From Camellia lanceoleosa (Eukaryota; Streptophyta; Magnoliopsida; Ericales; Theaceae): a stretch of DNA of 64,000 nt. The stretch spans positions 123,013,752 to 123,077,751 of the forward strand of contig CM045762.1 in the NCBI GenBank assembly GCA_025200525.1, in the 5' to 3' direction. The notes under the pieces were generated by a model. It saw only the letters and a list, made by a program, of their open reading frames with translations. It searched no databases and was not told the origin of the DNA. Positions 44,201 to 54,672 of this stretch are shown piece after piece (within the stretch, counting starts at the first letter, position 1; every line of letters begins with the position of its first letter). A program made the position numbers and the translations under genes.

Positions 44201-46704
44201 CACTGCCGCTTTCCACCCACACTTAAAAAAGATATCCTTGGCAGCTTTGCACTGCAAGATGTAGGTTGCTTTACCTTCTTTATAGCCGTGGTCTTCCGCG
44301 TTGTCCATCTTCTTTTCAAGCGCGGTTATCTCGGCTTTCTTCTTCCGCTCAACTGTGGCAAGCTCACGCAGACAACGATCTTTCAGCTCGGTCAAAGCTT
44401 TTTGCTTATCCACCTCCGCCGAGTTTACTAGCCCGGTGAGCCTAGTGAGCTCTGATTGAAGCTCGGCCATTTTGTGTTTGGCCTCATTTAGCTCGACCGT
44501 CTTCTTATCACCATACACACCGCCTTTGTTGTTTTCTCAGCAACTCCGACACGCTTGTGTAATCTGGTTTTTTGCATGGCCTCGCATATGGGGAAAGCAA
44601 TTAGTGGTAGGAACCGAGCCAACGGATGCACAAAATGGGAAAACAAAGGAAAGAGTATGCGCAATACCATTGATTTGGTGTAGCGAGCGGATAGCCTTTA
44701 GCTCGGTATGGTAGGCATGGTAATCCATGTCGAGCGCATACATGCTCTTCGCCAGGTTGAAGGCAAGCATGTGGTCTTTGTCTGCCACTACTGAATTTGT
44801 TTCTCTGATAGCTCGGTTCTGGTATGTTAATCTCGGTGCCCAATCAGAAGAGTTCGCTCAGTCGGAGCTCTCAGGTTGCGGGCTAGGAGGTGTGGTTAGG
44901 GGAAGCACAGTTTCACCCTCATCGACAAGACGTGGCTCGATTGTAGAAGACCGAGCACGCTTGCGAGGCCGTGATGATGAAGGCTGATGAGATGGTAAGG
45001 CTACCACAGTCTCCTGAGTCTGATCGACTTGGTGTACCATGGGATGGTTTGTTTCAGTAATAAGGGCCCTTACAGCTCTCTTTTTTGCCATCTCTTGCTT
45101 CGCTCTTAATGGAATGAAGTTGATTTGTGGAAGGGAAGGATCAGGCTCAGGTGAGGGCTCCAACAAGAAATCGGTCACCCTAGTCTTCTTGCGGCCGCTG
45201 TACCTATATGTCGGTTCAAAATTTAGTAGCTCGGCCCAACTTCTATTGGGATGTCGTAGTGCTGTGCAGAATGCAGCCAAGTTGGGGTAGCCATACTGGG
45301 ACTTGAGATGGTTCAAATCTGCATAAAGGAAAACGACAACGGTTAGTACGGTCGAGAATGAGAAAACCGAAGTAAAGAAAAGCATGAAAATGAGCCAAGG
45401 TATTCATACTGGCTACGCCCTTGTTCCAGTTTATTCGGTCGCTTGGGATCTGGGCTTCCTGGTCTTCGAAGTTGCCCGAAACCCAGAAAAAATCATCGTC
45501 ATTTACATCTTTGTCTGGGTTATTTTTGATTATTTTTTCTGGGCGTCTTCTTATTCTTAAATAGTATACCCATCCATCTTCATTTGAACCTAAAGAGTAT
45601 TGATGAAATAGCTCGGCTAAACCGAGGTTGAGGCCAAGCCGGTGGTTTAGCTCGGCGATGCCATTTATTATTCAGTATGAATTGGTGGATAGCTAGGTAG
45701 GGCAGAGATTGGTTTGTCTAAGGAATTCACAGAGAAGGGGCTATACAGGGAATCGCAATCCGGTTTCTACAATGGAAAGAAGGGTAAAGGGACAAAGCCA
45801 AGGTTTCCCGGTGTGGTATCTAGTTAAGCTAAGGTAAGATGGACATCATCGAGGATATGGTAGTCCTTCTAATTCGCCATGGCACTGGTGAGTTTACTAG
45901 AACCTATACTTTCCCATATGGGTTTAAATTATGTATAAATTAACGTCAAGTGTTAGCTCGGTGTTGAGATGATATGGAATATCTCATTTAAACGTTAAAA
46001 TGAGTGCACAGCCAACCTAAGTCTCGCAAGGTAAAGGAAAAGTGTTAAGCATCAAACGGTGGACGTGCTAAAAGTAAACAAAGGTAAAATAAATGTTGTC
46101 TTAGCTCAGCTACGTGGAATAGTATCCGTTCTTAGCTCGGTTTGGCAGGGGACTTTAGCTCGATTAAGTTAATGAGAAGTTGAACTGGTTGTAGCTATGG
46201 TGCAACATTCTTAGTTAGGTTTTGACTAAGTCAGGGAGCTAGTTTAGCCCCAAGTTATAGCTCGGTCAATGGTTGAAGCTTTCTAGTATGGCATTGCGCA
46301 AACCTAGTATGGTTCGCTAGCTCGGCTAAATGAAACATAAGGTACTTAGACCTATTGAAACTACGGGCATGGCATAAAGTTTTAGTTCGGTTGTTCAGTT
46401 TGGCTAGGTTCCCACCTAATACAAACAACTCCCTAGTTCGGTTAAAGTATTATTTTGGATCAAAAGTATTGTTTCCCAGATTGTTCGTGAATCTAGTGGA
46501 TCTATTACATGGTTCTTGGGCAAAAGTGACCATATCCCATGGAAACTACAAAAGTGTTTTGAAAAACATACGTACTCCACTATGTATTACAAAAACAATG
46601 CGAAATGAATAAAAAAAGAAACAGATTAGAGCTACGAACCAATTCAGAATGAAGGAATCGAGGGTGAACACGGCATTATCAGAGAGCACGAGCTGCGCAG
46701 GCAT
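41237..46704 (-). pseudogene. Antisense ORF of element 3, spliced and interrupted by a solo LTR
   Basis: This minus-strand gene is antisense to gag-pol. A possible first exon starts at the ATG at 46704 (MPAQLVLSDNAVFTLDSFIL). A main block at about 45790-45400 reads GIAELNHRLGLNLGL, EDGWVYYLRIRRRPEK and DDFFWVSGNFED. A likely 100-bp intron follows (GTATGA..ATGCAG, about 45309-45410), joining to NLNHLKSQYGYPNLAAF and HPNRSWAELL. A basic nuclear-like linker comes next (SSSRPRKRARSS), then after 44518 a coiled coil (KKKAEITALEKKMDNAED) and CKAAKDIFFKCGWKAAV. A 2674-bp insertion cuts it here; the frame resumes at about 41510 with QLGHSPETEVFLNPPP and YMAEYATTIQQKFLQ, ending DADLDDLFA at 41237. It resembles the putative gypsy-type transposon domain proteins of Tat elements; function unknown. 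Stops near 45700 show decay. Confidence 0.72.
41521..44194 (+). mobile_element. Solo LTR (Ogre/Tat-like) inside the antisense ORF
   Basis: The insertion starts TGTAGACATCCCA and ends GGGGACGTCTACA, matching inverted termini. Flanks CTGTG (41516-41520) and CTATA (44195-44199) are a 5-bp duplication with two G-to-A changes. Removing the insert and one flank restores the antisense reading frame exactly at this point. A core promoter TCTATATAAGAGAGCC lies near 42154. Upstream of it are several 45-bp repeats of the palindromic AAGCTTCTTGAGGAAGCTT type (41975-42140). A CT microsatellite is at 42232-42268, and 42870-43210 is nearly pure A/T. No coding region or second LTR is present, so it is a solo LTR. 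Confidence 0.88.
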
Positions 46705-46848
46705 TGAGTTTGGAAAAATGGAGGCTCAGAAAGAGAGAGTGAAGATGAATAGTGGAGTGTTGATTCGAAAAGTAGGGTTTTGTTTTGTGTAGGGCATAAA
46801 GAAAGGAAAATTTAGTCTGTGACAATTGTATCCGACCAAAGAGAGTCT

Positions 46849-46859
46849 GCCACGTGTCC
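46849..46859 (-). promoter_or_regulatory. G-box-like site upstream of the antisense ORF of element 3
   Basis: On the minus strand this reads GGACACGTGGC, a CACGTG core bound by plant bZIP and bHLH factors in many promoters. It lies about 145 bp upstream of the candidate ATG at 46704. The CT-rich stretch between them looks like a plant 5' leader, with an AAAACCCTA word near 46775. The regulatory role is inferred. Confidence 0.45.
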
Positions 46860-47006
46860 ATGAAATGGGAAGCGATTCAGTTACAGTAACAGAAGAGACG
46901 TTTTGACTGGACAGATTTGTAGCCCATTGTGAATTTAGCTCGGTTGGAAGGCTAAAGTTGTTAGCTCGGATGGTAATGAGTAATCCCAATCATGCGTTTA
47001 CGCAGA

Positions 47007-47756
47007 TGGAATTAAGAGGCAATTGAAGTAATTTATAAGTAAATTGGGCGGTAGCTGTAATGGGTCGTTCTATGGGCCACGATGAAGAAGGGCTAAGTAA
47101 AAGGGCCTTGTAAGTTAGGCCTGGTCCAAAAGGCTTGTAGTTAGCTCGACCACCACTATCGTGAGTAATAGCGCTTAGCCTCGGCCATACCCTTCTGAGC
47201 CGAGGTATTTTGAGCTTTTCTCGGGACCTTGCTATGGATTAGCTCGGTCCAAGCTCGTTATGGTTTGCACGGTCTTAGCAGGAGAAGCCAATGTACCGCA
47301 TAATAAAGGAAAGAAGCAAGAGCTAGTTAAAGCTCGGTCATTTCAACCAGTTTAGTATGGCTGTGTTAGCTCGGTCGTTTTGTCATACTACCTAGGTAAT
47401 ACCATCTCACTTGGTTTAAGTAGTGAGGGGGGGTGTTGAAGGATAAGCATTATCTTTCAGGAGTGTGAATCATAGGAGGACTCTACATGGAGTAATAAGA
47501 GTCTTACTAGGATTGTGCTACACGGAACCTATAAAAAGCTCATAATAGAACCTATAGAGGAGGTAAAACAACTTTGATTCTCGAATACACAGAGCTTTTG
47601 TTTATCTGTCTATTTTGCTGACTTAGGCATCGGAGAGGTATCCGGCACACACTCGTCGGCTAGCTCACGTTTGTGTTTTCAGGGAGTAAAGCGACGACGT
47701 TTGGAGCATGACTTGATCAACGAGGATTATCGAGAACATTATTTCTTGCTCGTACA
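47007..47756 (+). repeat. 3' LTR of element 3
   Basis: Direct repeat of 33546-34272, ending CTCGTACA at 47756. Compared with the left LTR it has several short insertions, and the left LTR looks deleted at CG-containing words. The 5' edge is uncertain by about 20 bp, and no clear purine tract precedes it. Confidence 0.85.
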
Positions 47757-48814
47757 GGTTATGACATAATTTTGATTATCATCTATACTTCATGTGATGT
47801 TTTGTTATAACTCAAATTTTTTTTTTAGTTGTGATTCTCATAGTATTGAGTTATATGATTTGTGATAATTAAACTCACAAATTACATTACTTAAATAGCA
47901 TTACATGTTTTTAGGGTAATACTATGGTACAGGGTGTACCACAAGCAAATTATAACGTAGATGGGTTTCATTTTTATAAATGTTAAACTGAATTCTATGG
48001 AAGTCATAACTTAAAAAAATACGAGTTATAACTAAACATTATATAAGGTATAATAAAAAAAATAAAATAAAATTGGATCATAATCAAAATAATTTCATGA
48101 CCAGCATCACAATGAATCATAAATAACATTTCAATATGTCATAACCAAATATTACAAATATTATAACTAAAGGTTCATATGATACACACCTCAAAGAGGG
48201 TGTACCATAAAATTTATTGTATTTTTATTAAGACAACACACAGCATTATGTAACTTTAATATATATATATATATATATATATTGTGTGTGAAAAAAAACA
48301 TCATCTATGTGACGTTTCAAAAAAACGTTGAAAGAAAATGAAGCGTACTCAAATTTTCTTGTAGTGGTCTGTGCACATAAATAAAGTTTATTTATTTATT
48401 TATTTTTATTTTTTTGACACTAGAGTATAGGAAAATGATATATGTAATTAGCATTGTTGAGAGACCTTACCTATCTATACCTTTTGTTATGTAATTAATT
48501 TCTCTATTTTCAATTGATTTTGCAATACTCCTTTAAGGAAAATGCTATTTATTGTGAAATTATCACTAGACAAATGTGACAATTATATTTGTATAATTAA
48601 ATATCATTAAGTGAACATTTTATTTAAAACAAATAACATAGAATTGCTATTGTATCAAATAGTGCACGCTAATGGGGATGGTTGGCCAGCAATCAGGTGC
48701 AGTTTTGGGGGCAAACCTATGAAGCAGTCACTTTGAGCCTTAAAAAAGGTTTAAAATAAGGTTTCAAAAAAATATATAATCTTATACTTGTCTATTTAAA
48801 AATCGTCCAACTCA
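47757..48814. other. AT-rich spacer with a possible small MITE and (TA)n
   Basis: No gene. At 47933-48209 the ends TATGGTACA and TGTACCATA are inverted, and both ends carry a GGGTGTACC word; this may be a 277-bp MITE. A (TA)n microsatellite sits at about 48260-48283. At 48674-48685 GGGGATGGTTGG begins a short segment that recurs at 58402 beyond the MULE. Confidence 0.5.
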
Positions 48815-48823
48815 AAATTATAA
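48815..48823. repeat. Target-site duplication of the MULE, left
   Basis: AAATTATAA, 9 bp, is identical to 57612-57620. Nine base pairs is the characteristic size for Mutator-like elements. Confidence 0.82.
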
Positions 48824-48963
48824 GGGGAACTGACCCAAAGGTCCAAGCCCAACATATCATACCCCATTTAGGCCCAAAACAAATTTAATACTCCATTAAG
48901 TCCTCAAATTAACAATAAGACGAAAACACCCACAATATATCATCCAATTTACACGCGCGCAAC

Positions 48964-49262
48964 CATCACCCACGTCCCGATCATCTCAGTCTGATCAGTA
49001 CACTGTCACATCTCCGCCGCTCGAAATCGACTCCTCAGTCCTCCATCTCTCTTCCGTTCAACTCCATCCCCTCTGAAACCCTAACCCTAACCAGAAAACG
49101 TAACCGTTCGTCTTCATCACCCACAATCATCTCAATCTGATTAGTACACTGTTACATCTCCGCCGCTCGAAATCGCATTCTCAATCCTCCATCTCTCCTC
49201 CATTCGACTCCATTCCCTTTGAAACCCTACCCTAACCACAAAACCAAACCGTTCATCTTCAA
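48964..49262 (+). repeat. Tandem duplication upstream of the protease gene
   Basis: Two copies of a block of about 150 bp (about 48964-49113 and 49117-49262) share ATCTCCGCCGCTCGAAATCG and GAAACCCTA. They lie in the presumed promoter or leader of the Ulp1-like gene and differ at roughly one base in ten. Confidence 0.85.
49076..49092 (+). promoter_or_regulatory. Telo-box-like motif
   Basis: AAACCCTAACCCTAACC lies in the first copy of the tandem duplication; the second copy keeps AAACCCTACCCTAACC near 49222. AAACCCTAA telo boxes are common near transcription starts of plant genes active in dividing cells. A role here is inferred from position. Confidence 0.5.
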
Positions 49263-50030
49263 CACAACACCAAGCCGTTCATATTCTCCAATCGGCGACT
49301 CTCAACAACACGAAGAGCCATCACCACTCACGAAGAGATTTCATAGTTCTGACTTAGATTCACAAAATGGGGAAAAAAAGTAACATCTCTCTTCACCTAT
49401 TCATTATTTTTTATTCACATTTGTACATCATTCTTTCATATTTCGTATATACACATTTTACATACTTCCAAATGTATAAACCCTCTTTTATATATAATCC
49501 CCTGTTTTCAAACATTCTAGTCTCCTGTTTTTCAACATTCTAAACACTGTTTTTACACATAAATCCCTGTTTTTACACATTCAACACCTTATTCTTATTC
49601 TTGTTGTTCAATATTGGCTTGTCTTATTCTTATTTTTGAATTTTTAATCTTCTCGTTGTTATTGTTGCTTTTTACAAAATACAATGGGTTGTTCCTATTG
49701 TTTATACTGTTTATAAAAACTGCAACATCATAGTGTTTCATTTCATCACTATACAAGTAACATATCTAAATTTATTCAAACTGCAAATGAAACTGCAAAA
49801 TTACACAGTTTAACCACTACTCAAAACAAATAGATAACTTATTATAAAGTGCAAATCAAATCACAAATTATACAGTTTAATCATTACCAACAAAATACAT
49901 ATAACTTCATATTAAACTGCATATAAAACTTCAAAATTATACAGTTTTGTCACTATATTACTCATACCCTGCTGTCGCTTTCATTTTTTCAAAAATAGTT
50001 GTTGGAAGATATTGGAAGAAACAAACCCAT

Positions 50031-51906
50031 ATGCCCACAAATCCAATCAGGGATTTAACCATCTCCCCTTTTGAAAGTCCATCTCCTGTATCAACTGAAA
50101 TGCTAACACCATCTCCCCATCCACAAAAAACCAAAACACCACACCCAAAAACAACCAAACCCAACAGACCCCACCAAAAAACCCACAAAACAACCAAGCA
50201 CCTACAAGAAAAAGCCCAAGAACTACACAGACCCCACACAACAAACACCAACCACACCTCCAACCACAACAAAAACAAACAAAAAGAAAGCCAACAAAAA
50301 AACAAGCTCCTCCAACCAAAAAAAGAAAGCTCTAAGAAAGCCAATCAACTCCCAAAAAACAAAAACCAAGGCATCAAAATAAAAAAAAAAAGCGGTCCTG
50401 CAAGAAGAGAGTCCAACAATTTAATTATCGTTCAACATCAGACGATAATCAAAGCTGTTGAAGGGATCAAATTCACAAAGCCCAACAGACAGTTGCAAAA
50501 AACCCTTTTGGCCCTTATAAATGCTCTCTCCTCAACACAAGAAGGCCTCTTGGTGCATGTGCTACAATTCCATTGTAGTAAATGACAACACTCTACAACA
50601 AAAGAAAAAGATCATTTGTACTTGGCAAAAGGAAATGAAACTCAAAAGCGATGATGTCAAGCTCATTTTTGGTATCGGTGGAAAAGACATCACCACCAAA
50701 TCCTATGCAAGATCAAAGGATTTTGAGCTTCCATTTACAAAGCGAAGATGCACGTCGGTCAAGAGATTGGATGGCAAGTCTTTGACCAAAATGTTTCAAC
50801 AAACAAAAAGAAAAATCAACCAATGATCGTCAAGATCTTGCAAGGGTAATCACCCTTTACTTGTGCTTGAAACTTCTCATGCCCAAAATAGGCCATACAC
50901 TCGGTTGGAGTTTCCTCAACTTCGTTGACAATCTCAACAACATCAAGAAGTACAATTGGGTTGAGGCAATAAAAGACCTTGATGAATTCAATGGCAAATG
51001 CAAACAACAACCCAAGGCATGTCCTTTGGATCGTCATGTTACTCTTAGTAAACACATTACTCAACTACTTTCCACAAAAATATCAAACATCCACCTATTT
51101 CTAACTATCTAACATATTTCAAATTTTTTTTTTTTTTTTGATCTTTGTGAGCACAGTAAACTCCTCCGACCATCCAACAAAGAAGGCTTCCCAAAGTTTA
51201 TGAAATGGAACCTTGGCAAAATATACTCAAAGTGGAAACACATCAGCCTTGCTCACTTTGAAAAGGTATTCAAACTCTTCTATACTATCATACCACAAAT
51301 CTATTCAACACTCCTTTCACATTCATTGTAGTACAAATCATATTATGAAATTGTGAAAATTTTCAGTTTCAAAGCACACACTTATTTAACATCACTTATG
51401 TTATGAAACTGTAACATTTTTCAGTTTCAAAAAACATATTTCAACACTTAACCCACATTACTCACAGTACAACTCATCTTATGAAACTGACCAAATTTAC
51501 AGTATTACTGATATATGCCACATTGTTCCAATGCAGGTTAACCAAAGTGCTTTAACCCCAACTGAACAAGAAATACAGTTATTGCATATCAATCAAAGCA
51601 CATCAACAAACTCTTTAGCAAAGAAACATGACCACAAAAAGGACAACAAGCAAAAAAAGAAAACAAAAGCAACAAAAAAAAAAAAAAAAGACTTCTAGAC
51701 AGTGATGAGGATGACTTTCTTGAAGAAGAACATCATTCAAAATCAGAATCAAAATCAGAACAAGAAGAACAACAAAAAAAAAAGAAAAAAAAAAGAAAGC
51801 AAAAACCACAAGAAGAACCATAAAGTGATGAACAAGAAGAAAAGAGTGATGATGAAAAAAATCAAGTGACTGATGAAGAAGAAGAAACTAAAACTGAAGA
51901 AGAAAT

Positions 51907-51939
<33 letters not shown>

Positions 51940-54013
51940 AGAAAAAGAAGAACAACAACAACAACAACAACAACAAAAAGAAGAAGAACCTGATAAACAA
52001 CAAGACAATGATAAAGCAGAAGAAAGACAATAAACAAAAGGTGATCAACAAGAAGACCTTGATGAAGAAGAAGACCAACAACAAGAACAAGAACAACAAC
52101 AAACAAACCAACAAGAAGAAGTCAATGAACAAGAACTGACAAACCAACAAGAAGAACTGCAAGAGAAATCTGACATATTTCATGCACAAGGCAAACTATT
52201 GTCTAATACTAAAGCAGACTGCAAAATTTCATTAAACTAACCAAAACATAATCCAACATTTTTATAGGTCATGACCAACCACAAACACCAACCAAAAAGG
52301 ACAACAAGGACAAGCTCATATCAGCCATGAGAGCACAAATGCAAGAAATGGAACAAAAATTCATGGTGAATTGCGTAAAAAGAAGATCAATTGAAGGTAA
52401 TGACCACCAAAAAAACTGGCAGTCCCCAACAAAGATCCATGGTCAACAGAATCAAACAAAAATCAAGGAAACAAGCACATGACCTAGATTTTGAATACCA
52501 ACCAATGACCAAACCCAAAGAAGATGCAAGAAACAAGACACAAGCCTCTTGATGTACCCAAACCAACCACGAGTGCGATGAAGAAAAAGAAGAAGAAGAA
52601 TGACAACAAAAAGAGGGTGCTCATAAAGCAAAACAATAGTAGAAACAAAAGATGCAAGAACATATTGGCCAGAGAAAGCGATTCTTTCTTTGAAACAAAC
52701 CCAAAAGAGCATGCCAATCAAGAGAAGACAAAACTTCAAGTATTGGAAAGTGATGATGATTTCAAGGAAGAATCAATCCCAAACAAGCCACTCGCCATTT
52801 CATGCCACAAAACAAACAAGGTTTGGCATAGCCTATCCAAAAAAGACCAAGACCAAATTCAACTCATCAACAACACACAATCAAGTGCTTGTGTCTGGTC
52901 TGGCAGCGAAGATGAAAACTGCATATACTTTTCAAATATAGGCAGATTGACCAACAGGGAATCCTTATATGGGAATGTAGGTCTCCAGCTGCACAATTTT
53001 ACAATTTCTGTACATATTCAATAACCTATTCCACAAACCTAACACATTCTCATATATAACATGTTTCAGGTCATTGATGCCTTCTTAGAAAAGCAATTGG
53101 CACTCCAACCAACCATTGAAGAATTTGAGAAAAACGATCTAGTCTTTGGAAGCAATCCATATGCAGGAAGATCTTACGTTTTCTCAACACTCATCAATGT
53201 AAGCAAAACTTAACATACCTTACAACTGCAAAATTTTCTACTTTCTCAACATGTATTACTACATAGTTTTATAACATATTTCAAACATATATATAACTTA
53301 CAGACTCCACTACAAAACCAAGATCAAGCAGAGAAAAAGCGATGGACAACCATTTTCGGAAGCAATGAAAATCGAATATATCCATTTCCCAATCACCCAC
53401 GACAACCATTGGACAATTGTGGTCTTTGACAATGCTGATGGAATATGGAGACACTATGACTCTTTGAGACCAGCAAAAGATTGCCACAACAAGCACTTTG
53501 AAATTGCAAAGCAAATTGTAAGTTAAAATAAAATTTCATACTTAGTTCCATTCATTTACAAACATCTCAACTCATCACTATAACTAACAAAAACACCCAC
53601 TAACTATTTTGTAGCAACAACATCAACTAAGATGGAATAAAGCATTACTTAGCAAGCGAAACATGTTTTCATCTCAAGAGTGCAAGACAGAAATTGCATC
53701 AATTGAGGAATGCCCACAACAAACCCTACACTCATAAGATACAAAATCCATAAACTAATCTTCCAATATGGTAAATTTTGCAGTTTCACCTAACTAATTA
53801 ACTTCATCTCAAACCTTTGCGAGAATGATAGTGCAATCATAAATGCGCAATGTTATCAACCAATATGTCAGCGGCAACTTTGTGCGAGAAAAAGCTTAGT
53901 CTAGCGAGTGGGTCAAATTTCAAGCACAAATCATCAATCAATTCCTCAATGATGAGAACCGATCCTGGAAACTCGAGCACTACCAAATGTTGACAAAACA
54001 TAGCAAACCATAG
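50031..54013 (+). pseudogene. Ulp1-like (C48 family) protease gene of the MULE
   Basis: This is a multi-exon gene. It opens at ATG 50031 with a lysine/proline/asparagine-rich segment. A plant mobile-domain-like part follows (KLKSDDVKLIFGIGGKDIT, about 50640-50700; WSFLNFVDNLNNIKKYNW, about 50910-50960; FPKFMKWNLGKIYSKWKHIS, about 51190-51250). Next come a Glu/Gln-rich acidic linker (51700-52190) and ENCIYFSNIGRLTNRESL. The protease domain begins with VIDAFLEKQLALQPTIEEF (53074 on). The catalytic histidine is seen in ITHDNHWTIVVFD and the aspartate in WRHYDSLRP (about 53395-53465). The glutamine/cysteine part near 53820 reads ENDSAII where the family has a cysteine after N-D, then NVINQYVSGNFVREKA in a shifted frame, ending at 54011-54013. 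Frameshifts and stops are present, so it is inactive. Family members cleave SUMO or related conjugates; those on MULEs have unknown targets. Confidence 0.82.
51700..52190 (+). repeat. GAA/CAA-rich low-complexity tract
   Basis: The plus strand is purine-rich and encodes long runs of Glu, Lys and Gln (for example EEEEEEEEKEEQQQQQQQQQ). It lies in the linker of the Ulp1-like gene. Repetition of GAAGAA and CAACAA triplets suggests slippage growth. Hydrophobic open frames on the opposite strand are shadows of it. Confidence 0.85.
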
Positions 54014-54672
54014 AAACAATGAACAAACTTCTTGACAATACAAATATTCAAGGGAACATATCTTTGTACCTTTTTTTTTTTTTTTTTTTTTTTTTTCTTT
54101 TTTAACATGTGACAAGTACTTTATATACTTTTGGGAATGATCTTTTTCTAGTTATTATAGTTATGGTGAAAATGATTGATGTTGTTGTTACTCTTCTTCT
54201 TGTTATTATTATTGTGGTTGTTCTTCTGATTGTTTGTCTACTTGTTTCTGGTTGCATATATTTTCATACAATAAAGGTTGTTTCTAATAATTCTTCAAAC
54301 TGCAAAATTTTACAGTTTCATCAACTTGTTTCTAATAATTTTTAAAACTGAAAAATTATACGGTTTCATCAGGTTGTTTCTAATAATTCTTAAAACTGCA
54401 AAATTATACAGTTTTGTCGCTATGAAATATGAACTGCATTTCCATATTATACTGTTTCAATAAGAAATTTTCAACAACCTTCTCTGCATTCCATAAAAAT
54501 AAAAAACAAAATCAGACTGTTACAAAACAACTTCAATAAGTAAAGAACACATCAATAAACAAAAAATAATTCAACCAACTTTATTCATTACTTCCATAAT
54601 ACCAAGTATCACATTTTTTATTATCATAATTCCTCAAATTCAAATACAAATCCAAAAGAATAGATTATGGCC

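Larger units (their letters stand above)
33546..47756 (+). mobile_element. Degenerate Tat-type Ty3/gypsy retrotransposon (element 3)
   Basis: About 14.2 kb on the plus strand. LTRs of about 730-750 bp, rich in TAGCTCGG words, end CTCGTACA. The inside has gag, protease, RT, RNase H, a second RNase H and integrase in the standard Ty3/gypsy order up to 40226, then about 6.8 kb before the 3' LTR. That 3' region holds tandem repeats and an antisense ORF, as in element 1. The second RNase H (38500-38810) is a hallmark of the Tat lineage. All coding parts carry stops, mostly explained by C-to-T or G-to-A changes, so the element is dead. The left LTR start and the target duplication are not resolved. 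Confidence 0.88.

Noticed and set aside
33546..47761. A target-site duplication for element 3
   Set aside because: The five bases after the right LTR (GGTTA) do not occur at the left edge, and the left LTR start is uncertain by about 20 bp, so no duplication is claimed.
49958..50344. A minus-strand frame of 128 codons with Trp/Cys/Val-rich, membrane-like sequence
   Set aside because: It is the shadow of the lysine/proline-rich start of the plus-strand protease gene, which has the supporting family motifs downstream.
51615..52189. Hydrophobic minus-strand frames rich in Phe and Leu that look like membrane segments
   Set aside because: They are the reverse of the GAA/CAA-rich linker of the protease gene.
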